Shown: positions 33,100 to 41,676 of the stretch, piece by piece
How positions within the stretch are numbered: the stretch's first letter is position 1
Layout: each line of letters begins with the position of its first letter
Assembly (NCBI GenBank): GCA_023394875.1
Contig: JAEXAB010000001.1
Coordinates: 452,567-516,566, forward strand
DNA from: Bacillota bacterium
GTDB taxonomy: Bacteria > Bacillota > Clostridia > Christensenellales > DTU072
Length of the DNA: 64,000 bases
Reading direction: 5' to 3'
Made by a program: the position numbers and the translations under genes
The notes under the pieces: generated by a model
Told to the model about the DNA's origin: nothing
Seen by the model: only the letters and a program-made list of their open reading frames with translations
Databases searched by the model: none

Positions 33100-34266
33100 A
33101 TGATAAAATTTTTAGCAAAAATTTTTATAAAGAATTATAAATCCCTTTGCGATACCGATCTTAGGTCAAAATACGGCGTAATTGCCGGCGCTTTGGGCAT
33201 TTTTAATAACCTGATTCTCTTTGGAGCAAAGCTTACCATCGGTTTGCTATCGGGCGCTGTTTCTATTGTTGCCGACGCTCTTAATAATCTTTCCGACGTA
33301 GCAAGTTCCGTTGTTACTACCGTTGGTTTTAAGATAAGCAACCGCCCTAAAGACGCCAAGCATCCCTTCGGACACGGACGGGTGGAATATATCGGCGGTT
33401 TAATCGTGTCCCTTATAATTTTGTTTGTGGGCGTGGAACTTATAAAAGCTTCGGTGGAAAGAATAATTGCTCCGTCTTTCCTCAATATATCCATACTTAC
33501 CATAATTATTTTGAGTTGTTCTATAGTAGTTAAGCTATGGATGTTTTTATATAACAAAAAATTAGGTAAAGAAATATCCTCTGCGGCGATGAAAGCAACC
33601 GCCCTTGACAGTCTAAACGACGCTATCGCCACGACTGCGGTATTAATATGCGCATTAATAAATTATTTTACCGGCATAACAATAGACGGCTATGCGGGAA
33701 TACTTGTGGCTTTGTTTATACTTTTCGGGGGCTTTAAGTCCATTAAAGAAATAATTTCCCTTTTGGTGGGGGAAAAACCCGACCCGAAGTTTGTTCGGGA
33801 CGTTGCCGATTTTGTTTTGAGCTTTGACATAATCTCGGGCGTTCACGACCTTGTGGTCCACAATTACGGTCCGGGCAGACAAATGGTTACTTTGCATGCC
33901 GAAGTTCCTTGCGACTGCGATTTTTTGGAAACGCACGATATAATTGACAATATTGAGCTTGCAATAAGAGAAAAGTTCTCTTGTTCGGCGGTTATTCACA
34001 TGGACCCGATTGTCACCAACAACGCAAAAATTGAGGAAGTCAAAACTAAAATAGAAGCTATCGTCAAAGAATATAACGAAAACTATTCTATTCACGATTT
34101 CCGCATGAATAGCGGCAGCACTCACAGCAACCTTATTTTTGACGTAACTACTACCTATGACAATAAAATCTCCGATGAACAGATAAAAAAAGATCTCACT
34201 AAAAAAATAAAGGCGCTTAACTCTTGTTATTGCGCCATTATCACTATCGATAAACCTTTCGTATAA
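33100..34266 (+). CDS. Cation diffusion facilitator (CDF) metal exporter
   Basis: A 388-residue CDF transporter moving divalent metal (Zn, Fe, Mn or Co) outward by H+ exchange. Helices occupy about residues 30-225. The metal-site DxxxD pairs are VADALNNLSD in helix 2 and TALDSLNDAIATT in helix 5, and the conserved HPFGHGRVEYIGG sits between helices 2 and 3. The C-terminal cytoplasmic domain holds His-rich metal sites (VHDLVVHNYG, TLHAEVPCDCDFLETHD, VIHMDP). It has an extra 90-residue C-terminal extension beyond the usual 300. It follows the MBG gene by 27 bases, so it may share its transcript. Confidence 0.9.
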   Translation: MIKFLAKIFIKNYKSLCDTDLRSKYGVIAGALGIFNNLILFGAKLTIGLLSGAVSIVADALNNLSDVASSVVTTVGFKISNRPKDAKHPFGHGRVEYIGGLIVSLIILFVGVELIKASVERIIAPSFLNISILTIIILSCSIVVKLWMFLYNKKLGKEISSAAMKATALDSLNDAIATTAVLICALINYFTGITIDGYAGILVALFILFGGFKSIKEIISLLVGEKPDPKFVRDVADFVLSFDIISGVHDLVVHNYGPGRQMVTLHAEVPCDCDFLETHDIIDNIELAIREKFSCSAVIHMDPIVTNNAKIEEVKTKIEAIVKEYNENYSIHDFRMNSGSTHSNLIFDVTTTYDNKISDEQIKKDLTKKIKALNSCYCAIITIDKPFV

Positions 34267-34271
34267 ATAAG

Positions 34272-35105
34272 TTATTTCAGATATTCTACCAAATTAGGAA
34301 TTGCCTTTTCAAAGGTCACTCCGTACCAATGTTCGTCCTTTAGAGGCATTGTAAAATTCATACTGTCTATGGTAAAATCAACGGCTATTTTGCAGGCTTT
34401 TTCTAAGCTGTAGCCAAGCGCCAAGGCTCCGGCAAGACTGCTTCCGAATACGTCGCCGGTGCCGTGGAAGTTTTGCATAATCCTGTCGCGGAAATAATAA
34501 CCTACCTCATTATTTTCTCCCTTTAAGTAAGCTACTCCCAGTTTGCTTTTTTCAAAACTCACACCCGTTATTACTACGTTCTTAGCTCCAAGGTCGTGAA
34601 GTCTATTTAGCATATCAAGAATGTATTTCTCATCGTATTCTTCTTTGTATGTTTCATTCAAAAGGAAAGAAGCTTCGGTAAGGTTGGGCATAATAAAGTC
34701 GGCTTTACGGCAAATTTTTAGCATTTCTGGCGGGAAACTGAGGTCAAAACCGGGATAAAGCTTTCCGTTGTCGCCCATAACGGGATCGACGATAAATAAA
34801 CCATCTTTAGTAAGCATATCTTTAACGATTTCTAAGATATAATCAAACTGCATGCTGTTGCCTATATAGCCGGTATATACCGAATCAAAAGTTATCCCTT
34901 CTTTTTTCCAATGTTGAATGATTTTCGGCATTTCGTCGGTAAGGTCCTTAAAAGTAAAGCCCTTAAAGCCGCTTGTGTGCGTTGACAATACCGCCGAAGG
35001 GAGTATAGCGGTTTCCATACCCATTGCCGAAATAACCGGCAAAGCAACGGTAATGGAGCATTGCCCCACGCATGAAATATCCTGAACTGTAAGTAATTTT
35101 TTCAT
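34272..35105 (-). CDS. pdxY: Pyridoxal/pyridoxamine kinase
   Basis: A 277-residue ribokinase-fold kinase that phosphorylates pyridoxal or pyridoxamine for vitamin B6 salvage. Diagnostic segments are MKKLLTVQDISCVGQCSITVALP, the lid STHTSGFKGFTF, VDPVMGDNGKLY with the catalytic neighbourhood, and HGTGDVFGSSLAGALALG with the GTGD anion hole near residue 215. The length is normal (PdxY/PdxK about 285). PdxY and PdxK cannot be told apart here. It converges on the CDF gene with a 5-base gap. Upstream is a 75-base gap to hemolysin III, read in the same direction. Confidence 0.9.
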   Translation of the reverse strand: MKKLLTVQDISCVGQCSITVALPVISAMGMETAILPSAVLSTHTSGFKGFTFKDLTDEMPKIIQHWKKEGITFDSVYTGYIGNSMQFDYILEIVKDMLTKDGLFIVDPVMGDNGKLYPGFDLSFPPEMLKICRKADFIMPNLTEASFLLNETYKEEYDEKYILDMLNRLHDLGAKNVVITGVSFEKSKLGVAYLKGENNEVGYYFRDRIMQNFHGTGDVFGSSLAGALALGYSLEKACKIAVDFTIDSMNFTMPLKDEHWYGVTFEKAIPNLVEYLK

Positions 35106-35180
35106 CTTTTTTTCTCCCTGAATTATTTATAACTTAGCCAAAATTTTAACAAAAAATGCTAATGATGTCAAACGACTGCT

Positions 35181-35855
35181 TTAATTAAAATATAAAAACA
35201 CGTTGGCAAAATAAATAGAAACCGTACCGAATACCATTAGAATATGAAAACAGGCGTGTAAGAATTGCTTTTTTCTGCCGAAAAAGGCAAGTCCGGCCAG
35301 ACAGAACGCGCCTCCGCAGGCATAGAAAATTTTTCCGCTAATTGGTATAAGCTGTCTATTATAGAGATAAACTCCGAAAAATATCGCCGCAACAATCAAG
35401 TCGGCAACTAAAACGTATCTGGAAAACTTTTTTATGTCATAAAGCGATAAAGCTATATTGGCTGCCGCTAATATAAGACAAAGCAATAATGCAACTATAT
35501 TAAAGGGAGTAAGCCTTATTCCTAACGTCATAGGCGCGCCGCAAGCTACAATAATAAAAGAAACTGCCGAGTAATCTATTTTTCTCGCTATCAGTTTCTT
35601 ATTATGGTCAGTTATATAATGATATACCGCAGAAACAAAGTACGGAACACTTCCTCCGACACCTGTAATAACTGCTGCAATAATTCTTGGGGTGGTGTTT
35701 GCGATAATCAGCATATATATCATGCCAACAAAGCCTAGTACACCGCCGATAAAGTGAGAAATGGTGTTCCAACGTTCTTCTTTGGGAGTATAGTACTCTA
35801 AACCTTTCTCGGCATATTGCGCTTTATTCAATGCATAAATTTCCGCTGTCTCCAT
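35181..35855 (-). CDS. Hemolysin III / YqfA-like membrane protein
   Basis: A 224-residue seven-helix protein of the hemolysin III (PAQR) family. Zinc-site residues are visible: Ser and His in SAVYHYITDH, Asp in KIDYSAVSF, and HxxxH in LHACFHILMVFG near the C-terminus. The N-terminus WNTISHFIGGVLGFVGMIY is typical. Family members are probably membrane hydrolases or receptors; haemolysis is a historical name. It lies between the GNAT gene and pdxY, 33 bases from the GNAT gene end, on the same strand. Confidence 0.9.
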   Translation of the reverse strand: METAEIYALNKAQYAEKGLEYYTPKEERWNTISHFIGGVLGFVGMIYMLIIANTTPRIIAAVITGVGGSVPYFVSAVYHYITDHNKKLIARKIDYSAVSFIIVACGAPMTLGIRLTPFNIVALLLCLILAAANIALSLYDIKKFSRYVLVADLIVAAIFFGVYLYNRQLIPISGKIFYACGGAFCLAGLAFFGRKKQFLHACFHILMVFGTVSIYFANVFLYFN

Positions 35856-35888
35856 TTTCCCCCTGTGTATTATATGTTGAAAAACCTA

Positions 35889-36341
35889 CTAGTTGATAAC
35901 CTTTGTCATAGTAACGAAGCCGTCTTCGCTAAACCCTTCCTTAATATACAAATCTTTGGCAATAACGTTGGTAGATAAAACTTCTAACGTTAACGCAACC
36001 GCCTTGCCTCTGAATTCATTTTCCAGCCAAATCATAAAGCTCTTGCCGAAATGTCTGTGTCTGAAAGCGGGGGAAACGAACAATTCATCCAAAATAAGGA
36101 CGTTGCCCGATTCTTCATTGCACCAATAAGAGGTAATGAGCGCATATCCCGCATAAGCACCCGACTCGATATCGATAATAAAATATCCCCATAAATTTTC
36201 GTGTTTTGAAATTACTTGCCGAAAAGTTTGTTCGGCCGATTTTCTGTCGTATGCTCTTTTCGTTGCCCCCGAGGAATAAAACTCCTCGCATAACTTATAA
36301 AATGAGTCTGCGTCTCCTTCTTCCATGCTTTTGACTATCAT
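35889..36341 (-). CDS. GNAT N-acetyltransferase
   Basis: A 150-residue acetyltransferase of the GNAT superfamily, using acetyl-CoA; the acceptor is unknown. The acetyl-CoA-binding motif A is in LDELFVSPAFRHRHFGKSFM (RxxGxG variant RHRHFGK near residue 95-100). Motif B is ALTLEVLSTNVIAKDLYIKEGF. The start is a plain ATG with AGAGG upstream. It stands alone between the O-antigen-ligase-like gene and hemolysin III. Confidence 0.87.
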   Translation of the reverse strand: MIVKSMEEGDADSFYKLCEEFYSSGATKRAYDRKSAEQTFRQVISKHENLWGYFIIDIESGAYAGYALITSYWCNEESGNVLILDELFVSPAFRHRHFGKSFMIWLENEFRGKAVALTLEVLSTNVIAKDLYIKEGFSEDGFVTMTKVIN

Positions 36342-36408
36342 TGTAAAAAACCTCTGTATGATGTGTTTTCCATATCATAGCAAAACGCTAGAAAAATAGC
36401 AACATTTT

Positions 36409-37770
36409 TTATATCGAATTTGTTTGGGATAAATTACTATTTTGTTTTGATAAAAGTTCTTTTTCGACCACTATAAAAATTATTACCATGGTTAATGCGT
36501 AAGGCAATGGACAGAATATTCCGGGGTTAACCACAGACATCAGTTCCAGCCCGAAAAACGATAACATTGCGCATGCCGTAAATATATTTCTTTTTTTGCT
36601 CAACATACGCAAACGCGCAACAAATTGATAGCCGTAACTCAATATCCCCACAACGCCCATGCTTGCTATTACTTGAAGGGGGGAAGAATGGTACCAATAC
36701 AAACCGCCTTGCTGAGGGTGATAATAATATCCCTGATGAGCAAGACCTACCCCGAATACAGGATTATTTTTGAAGTTTCTAATGGCATAGCGTATTAAGT
36801 TTAGCCTTGCTTCCCCTTGTTTTATTTCCAAGGTTTCGATAATAGAATCAAACTTAACTATGACAAAAGTTATGCCTATTATAAACAAACAAATCACGCA
36901 AGCAACCATAAATTTGCGGTCGACTTTGTCGTTTATATACATACTGTAAATAACGCAAAGTACAAACATAATAGAGCCAATCAATATTCCGCCTCTAGAG
37001 CCCGTACCTATCATTGCAATGTATTGCAACGTGCCGAACATAAACATAGCGGTATGGTATTTGCATTTTTTCGAATAATAAAAGGCAAAAGGCATCGTTA
37101 TAAGTAAGTTTGTGGAAAGATTGTTGCTCATTTGCGGCGATACAAGCTCACCGTTAGTAATGGTTATTTCTATATTTTCGATAAAATGCACCAACACCAT
37201 CAACGTAAGAAAACCGCCAAACCATAGCATAATTTTTGTTATATTGTCGGTAAGGTCGTATTTTTTTTCGGCTGTGGCTATATGGGCATTAAGTAAGACG
37301 TATAATCCAAGCATGCCAAACCCCAATCCTACTATATAATAAAGAGAGGTGGGAGAAAAATAATTTTTTGGACTGACCACAAACAAACCGCCCAAAGTAA
37401 TGGCAACAGATACCGCAAGATACGGGAAAAACATTTTTCCCAAAGAAAATTTTGGTCTATAATACACAAAATGAAAAATTAGGCACGGCACAACTATAGC
37501 TATAAGCGGCAAAAGTTTTAGCCAAACTTCTCCCGAACCGTACATTCTAAGCGGTAAAACGCATACCAATAAAAAGGGGAAAAGGGTGGGCATTGTATCT
37601 CTGTGAGTAATAAGAATAAATAATATGATTGCTACTAAAACAATAGCTCCCACTACTTCCAGTTTTAATATATAAAATATAGCCGCCAAAATGAACACAC
37701 TGAGCGGATAATATACACTGTACAAAAATTTATCAATTTTTTTTAGTAAACTTTCCCTTTCTAATCGCAT
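36409..37770 (-). CDS. O-antigen ligase / polymerase-like membrane protein
   Basis: A 453-residue protein with about 11 membrane helices and a long extracytoplasmic loop (about residues 290-370), the shape of Wzy/WaaL-type O-antigen polymerases and ligases. The loop holds the usual Arg/His cluster: NPVFGVGLAHQGYYYHPQQGGLYWYHSSPLQVIAS, here shown in part. A conserved SRGGILIGSIMF segment precedes it. It most likely joins polysaccharide units to a lipid or wall acceptor during envelope glycan assembly. No glycosyltransferase is adjacent, so the polysaccharide is unknown. It is divergent from GH127. Confidence 0.82.
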   Translation of the reverse strand: MRLERESLLKKIDKFLYSVYYPLSVFILAAIFYILKLEVVGAIVLVAIILFILITHRDTMPTLFPFLLVCVLPLRMYGSGEVWLKLLPLIAIVVPCLIFHFVYYRPKFSLGKMFFPYLAVSVAITLGGLFVVSPKNYFSPTSLYYIVGLGFGMLGLYVLLNAHIATAEKKYDLTDNITKIMLWFGGFLTLMVLVHFIENIEITITNGELVSPQMSNNLSTNLLITMPFAFYYSKKCKYHTAMFMFGTLQYIAMIGTGSRGGILIGSIMFVLCVIYSMYINDKVDRKFMVACVICLFIIGITFVIVKFDSIIETLEIKQGEARLNLIRYAIRNFKNNPVFGVGLAHQGYYYHPQQGGLYWYHSSPLQVIASMGVVGILSYGYQFVARLRMLSKKRNIFTACAMLSFFGLELMSVVNPGIFCPLPYALTMVIIFIVVEKELLSKQNSNLSQTNSI

Positions 37771-37822
37771 CGAATATATATTATCACAGCGTTACCCCTA
37801 AATCAAGCGATTATATTCTCTA

Positions 37823-37851
37823 TTGATAAATATAAGGAATTATGCTATTAT
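37823..37851 (+). promoter_or_regulatory. Promoter of the GH127 gene
   Basis: TTGATA (37823-37828) and TATTAT (37846-37851) are 17 bp apart, 28 bases ahead of the ATG. GCAGGAG follows as RBS. Confidence 0.7.
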
Positions 37852-37878
37852 CAAAGATAATGGCGGCAGGAGAAAATT

Positions 37879-39792
37879 ATGAAACCTTTGAAATCGTCCC
37901 TAAAAAAATTACCCTTAAAATCCATAAAACCCAAAGGCTGGCTACTTAGTCAGTTGTTGGTTCAAGCCGACGGACTAACCGCAAACGTTCCTTCGTTGTT
38001 TAAGGATTTAAGCGATAAATCGGCTTGGCTTGGCGGAAAAGGAGAATGTTGGGAAAGAGGTCCTTATTATCTTGACGGGTTGATGCCGCTTGCATACCTT
38101 ACCGAAGATACTTATCTACTCTCTCTTACAAAAAAATGGATGGACAGTATTTTTTCTTCCCAACAGGAAAATGGCTTTTACGGCCCGAAAGGCAATCTTG
38201 ACTGGTGGCCTAGAATGGTAGTTAACAAGCTTATGCCCTCTTATTTTGAGGCTTCCAACGACGAAAGAGTCATACCGTTTTTGACAAAATACTATCGTTA
38301 TATGTTAGATAATATCGACTGCCGACCCTTTTACAGCTGGGCAAACGCAAGAGGTATTGAAGAGCTAATCGGCGTTCTTTGGCTCTATGAAAAGACAGAA
38401 GAAGAGTGGCTGACTGCTCTTATTGAAAAAATCATTTCCTATTCTATGAACTGGGAAGATATTTTTCAAGCTTTCCCGTATATAAAGCCCTCAAAAGATT
38501 ATATGAAAAAAGGGGCTTTCAACGTAAAAAAAGTGCTTTTCTACGGCTCCGACGCCATTAATAATTTTTTAGGCGGCTTGGCAAAAAAACCGACCAAAGA
38601 AAAAATAAATAAAAGAAACAATGATGAATTCAATAAGTTTTATCACCTAACCCACGGCGTAAATTTGGCTATGGCGTTAAAATATCCAACGCTTACCGGC
38701 GTTGCAAAAAATAACGCCGAAGCTTTTTCCCTTTCAAAAACAGGCTACGAAACCTTGCAAAAATATCACGGCACGGCAACGGGATTATTTAGTAGCGACG
38801 AACATTTAAGCGGAGTTTCTCCCGCTCAAGGGATAGAACTTTGCGCGGTGGTAGAGGCTATGTTCAGTATGGAAAAGCTCCTGGAATATACTGGAGACCT
38901 TTATTACGCCGACCTTTTAGAACTGTTTGCCTTTAACGCTTTACCCGCAACGTTTACTTACGATATGTGCGCTCATCAATACGTTCAGCAAGTAAACCAA
39001 ATCAGCGCTACTATTGCAAAAAGGGATTGGTACGATTCTTATAGCCATGCTAATATATATGGTTTGAAACCAAATTACGCCTGCTGTCTTTCCAACATGC
39101 ATCAAGGCTTCCCCCGCTTTGCCGAACATCTGGCTTTTGCAAGAGAGGACGGAATTATAATAACTTCCCCCGTTCCGTGCGAAATAGAAACAATTATTAA
39201 TGAAGAAAACGTAACGGTAAAAATAAACGGCAACTATCCTTTTGAAAACAAGTTTTCCATAGAAAGCAAAATGGGAAATCAGAACTTATATATAAGACGC
39301 CCCTCTTTGGCTAACTACGTGATAATAAACGGACAAAAATATAACTCCGATATAATAAAGATACCCGAAGCAAACGGCGTTTTTTACGTAGAAATAAATA
39401 TGGACGTTATTCCAAAAATAAATCCCGACAACAGCGTATCTTATTATTACGGAAATATTTTACTTGCGTTAAAGCTGGAAGAAAAAATAAAAATGAAGAA
39501 AGAAGACAACCGTTTTTCGGACAGAGAAACCTATTCCTTTAGTAAATGGAACCTATCTCCTGTTTACGGTAAGCCGCCCGAAGTTTTACATTCTTATCAG
39601 GATACAAAATATCCTTTCCGCGACGCGGCTCTTAAAATAAAAATGAACTTTATAGAAATAACCAACTGGAAAGAGGAAAGAAACTCAGCAAGCGCCCCTC
39701 CCGAAAAACCTCCGTTGGGACAAACTTACGTTAATTACCTTGTTCCTTACGGTGCGACAGCTTTGAGAATAGCCCAGTTCCCGAAAATTTAA
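37879..39792 (+). CDS. Glycoside hydrolase family 127 (beta-L-arabinofuranosidase-like)
   Basis: A 637-residue GH127 (formerly DUF1680) enzyme, expected to remove beta-L-arabinofuranose from plant or glycoprotein glycans. The N-terminus (KGWLLSQLLVQADGLTANV, WERGPYYLDGLMPLAYL) is canonical. The zinc-thiolate active site is visible: the Glu-x-Cys pair in GIELCAVVEAM near residue 321, and the Cys-Cys pair in NYACCLSNMHQG near 401, where the second-last Cys of the set acts as nucleophile in characterised members. An alpha/alpha-barrel is followed by beta-sandwich domains. There is no signal peptide, so it is cytosolic and acts on imported oligosaccharides. It ends 4 bases into the convergent AraC gene. 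Confidence 0.9.
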   Translation: MKPLKSSLKKLPLKSIKPKGWLLSQLLVQADGLTANVPSLFKDLSDKSAWLGGKGECWERGPYYLDGLMPLAYLTEDTYLLSLTKKWMDSIFSSQQENGFYGPKGNLDWWPRMVVNKLMPSYFEASNDERVIPFLTKYYRYMLDNIDCRPFYSWANARGIEELIGVLWLYEKTEEEWLTALIEKIISYSMNWEDIFQAFPYIKPSKDYMKKGAFNVKKVLFYGSDAINNFLGGLAKKPTKEKINKRNNDEFNKFYHLTHGVNLAMALKYPTLTGVAKNNAEAFSLSKTGYETLQKYHGTATGLFSSDEHLSGVSPAQGIELCAVVEAMFSMEKLLEYTGDLYYADLLELFAFNALPATFTYDMCAHQYVQQVNQISATIAKRDWYDSYSHANIYGLKPNYACCLSNMHQGFPRFAEHLAFAREDGIIITSPVPCEIETIINEENVTVKINGNYPFENKFSIESKMGNQNLYIRRPSLANYVIINGQKYNSDIIKIPEANGVFYVEINMDVIPKINPDNSVSYYYGNILLALKLEEKIKMKKEDNRFSDRETYSFSKWNLSPVYGKPPEVLHSYQDTKYPFRDAALKIKMNFIEITNWKEERNSASAPPEKPPLGQTYVNYLVPYGATALRIAQFPKI

Positions 39793-40277
39793 CGTTCGTT
39801 AGAGAATATCTTGCGATACTGCGCCGGAGTATACCCGTATTTCTTTTTGAAAATTTTATTAAAATAACCGCTGTCGGCGTAGCCTGTTTCTACGGCTATG
39901 CTAACAACTGTCTGCGTTGTCGTCTTTAGCAGATAACAGGCTTGTTTTAGCCTCAACGTTCGGATATAATTGGTAAGGCTCATTTGGTAGGTCTTCGAAA
40001 AAATGCTGCAAAAATAGTTAGGACTTATTTGACAGAGTTCGGAAACGTACTCAAGTTTTATATCCTTATTGAAATTGTTTCTTATATACTTCAATGCCGG
40101 TTCCATTATACTTTCTGTCCTGTTCGAAATTGCCGAAAGCGGCGAAAAAGGAAATATTATGTCGCTAATTTTGTCTGTTGGCTTTTCGTCGTCATTTATC
40201 GAAAAAATAGCCATTTTTTTGCCCTGTTTGAGAGCGTCTAATACGTTTTGAGGCTGTAAATAAGTTAGATTCTCCAT
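39789..40277 (-). CDS. Small AraC-family regulator without a sensor domain
   Basis: A 162-residue AraC/XylS regulator. The last 105 residues are the two-helix-turn-helix DNA-binding domain: ALKYIRNNFNKDIKLEYVSELCQISPNYFCSIFSKTYQMS and the second unit VVSIAVETGYADSGYFNKIFKKKYGYTPAQYRK. Only about 55 residues precede it, too few for the usual effector domain, although a domain fragment (KMAIFSINDDEK) is present. The start has CAGGAG 5 bases upstream and its own promoter, so it is not obviously truncated by mutation. It lies between GH127 and gldA and may control either. Confidence 0.85.
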   Translation of the reverse strand: MENLTYLQPQNVLDALKQGKKMAIFSINDDEKPTDKISDIIFPFSPLSAISNRTESIMEPALKYIRNNFNKDIKLEYVSELCQISPNYFCSIFSKTYQMSLTNYIRTLRLKQACYLLKTTTQTVVSIAVETGYADSGYFNKIFKKKYGYTPAQYRKIFSNER

Positions 40278-40310
40278 TTTCGCTCCTGTTTGAAAAAATC
40301 CTATGATAAA

Positions 40311-40339
40311 ATAATACCATAATTTAGTAAAATTGTCTA
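40311..40339 (-). promoter_or_regulatory. Promoter of the AraC-family gene
   Basis: On the minus strand, TAGACA (40339-40334) and TATTAT (40316-40311) are 17 bp apart, with TGG before the -10 as an extended element. A palindrome CTAAT-N5-ATTAG (40337-40351) overlaps the -35 side and may be an operator shared with gldA. Confidence 0.6.
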
Positions 40340-40420
40340 ATGAATTATTAGAGCGAATGGTTTATAATTATTACACCGATATAAAATCGAAAAAATTCAT
40401 ATAAAAGGAGATTTATCAGA

Positions 40421-41572
40421 ATGAGAAAAGCATTTATATGCCCATCTAAATACGTTCAGGGAGAAAACGAATTGTTGAACCTTGGGTATTTCGTAAAAAC
40501 TTTTGGAAAGACAGCATTGCTTATTGCAGATCCTTTTGCAAAAAAACTAGTAGCCAAACAGCTTGAGGAAACACAAGCTAAATACGGTATCAAATTGGTA
40601 TCCTGCGACTTCGGCGGAGAATGCTCACGCGAAGAAGTTAAGAAGATGCAAGATTTTGCAAAGGCTAACAAAGCTGCTTGTACCATAGGTCTTGGCGGCG
40701 GAAAGGCTATCGACACCGCTAAATGCGTTGCTGCAGGCAATCCTCTAATTATTGTTCCTACCATCGCAGCTACCGACGCTCCTACCAGCCACAGCGCAGT
40801 TCTGTACACACCTACCCATGAGTTTGACGATTATGCATATTTCAAACAAAATCCGTCAGTAGTTCTTATCGACACTACCGTTATCGCAAACGCTCCCGCC
40901 CGCTTCTTAGTATCCGGTATGGGTGACGCTCTCTCCACATATTTTGAAGCCAGAGCCAACGTTCGTTCTTTCAGCAACGTTAATGCCGGTCTTCCCTGTG
41001 GAGCTAACAGAGCTAAGGGTACCTTGCTCGCTTGCGGAACCAACGCAGCTTTCAATATGGCAGAACTTTGCTATCAAACCCTTCTTAGCGACGGCGCAAA
41101 GGCAAAAGCAGCTTGCGAAGGCAAAGTTGTTACCACCGCCCTTGAAAACATCATCGAAGCTAATATATTGTTATCAGGTCTCGGCTTTGAGTCCGGCGGT
41201 CTTGCCGCAGCTCACGCTATCCATGACGGCTTGACCTTACTTCCTTCCCACCACAAATACTATCACGGCGAAATGGTTGCTTTCGGAACTATCTGCCAGT
41301 TGGTATTGGAGAACGCCGAAGAAGAAGAACTCTATGAAGTATTTAACTTCTGTGAGAGCGTAGGACTACCCGTATGCTTAAAGGATATAGGCGCCGAAGA
41401 CACCAGTGACGAACTTCTCATGGAAGTAGCTAAGAAATCCTGCATTCCCGAAGAATCCGTTCATAATATGCCCTTCCCCGTAACTGCCGACATGGTATAT
41501 GCCGCTATTAAGACTGCCGACAAACTCGGTTATGACTTCAAATACGGCTGTGATTGCGGATGCGGATGCTAA
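40421..41572 (+). CDS. gldA: Glycerol dehydrogenase
   Basis: A 383-residue iron-type alcohol dehydrogenase superfamily enzyme oxidising glycerol to dihydroxyacetone with NAD+. Hallmarks are IGLGGGKAIDTAKC near residue 90 (NAD pyrophosphate loop), IVPTIAATDAPTSHSAV (cofactor loop), GMGDALSTYFEA with a zinc-ligand Asp, and the zinc His residues in AAHAIHDGL and HGEMVAFG. The C-terminus ends in an odd Cys-rich tail, GCDCGCGC, beyond the usual final helix. AAAGGAG lies ahead of the ATG. A TATAAT (40363-40368) without a good -35 suggests an activator-dependent promoter. It is followed by dhaKL, forming an anaerobic glycerol oxidation route. Confidence 0.93.
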   Translation: MRKAFICPSKYVQGENELLNLGYFVKTFGKTALLIADPFAKKLVAKQLEETQAKYGIKLVSCDFGGECSREEVKKMQDFAKANKAACTIGLGGGKAIDTAKCVAAGNPLIIVPTIAATDAPTSHSAVLYTPTHEFDDYAYFKQNPSVVLIDTTVIANAPARFLVSGMGDALSTYFEARANVRSFSNVNAGLPCGANRAKGTLLACGTNAAFNMAELCYQTLLSDGAKAKAACEGKVVTTALENIIEANILLSGLGFESGGLAAAHAIHDGLTLLPSHHKYYHGEMVAFGTICQLVLENAEEEELYEVFNFCESVGLPVCLKDIGAEDTSDELLMEVAKKSCIPEESVHNMPFPVTADMVYAAIKTADKLGYDFKYGCDCGCGC

Positions 41573-41605
41573 TTTTTACGAAATTTTGTAAATAATTGAC
41601 TCTTT

Positions 41606-41646
41606 GAGAATGGGGCTCTCGCGCAAATTTTGCGAACTCCATTCTC
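41606..41646 (+). promoter_or_regulatory. Hairpin between gldA and dhaKL
   Basis: Arms GAGAATGG (41606-41613) and CCATTCTC (41639-41646) enclose an inner CGCAAA/TTTGCG-type stem. It is followed by TCTTATTAAATTT, not a clean U run. It may be a weak attenuator or an mRNA processing site that adjusts dhaKL relative to gldA. Confidence 0.55.
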
Positions 41647-41676
41647 TCTTATTAAATTTAGTTAAGGAGTATTTCT

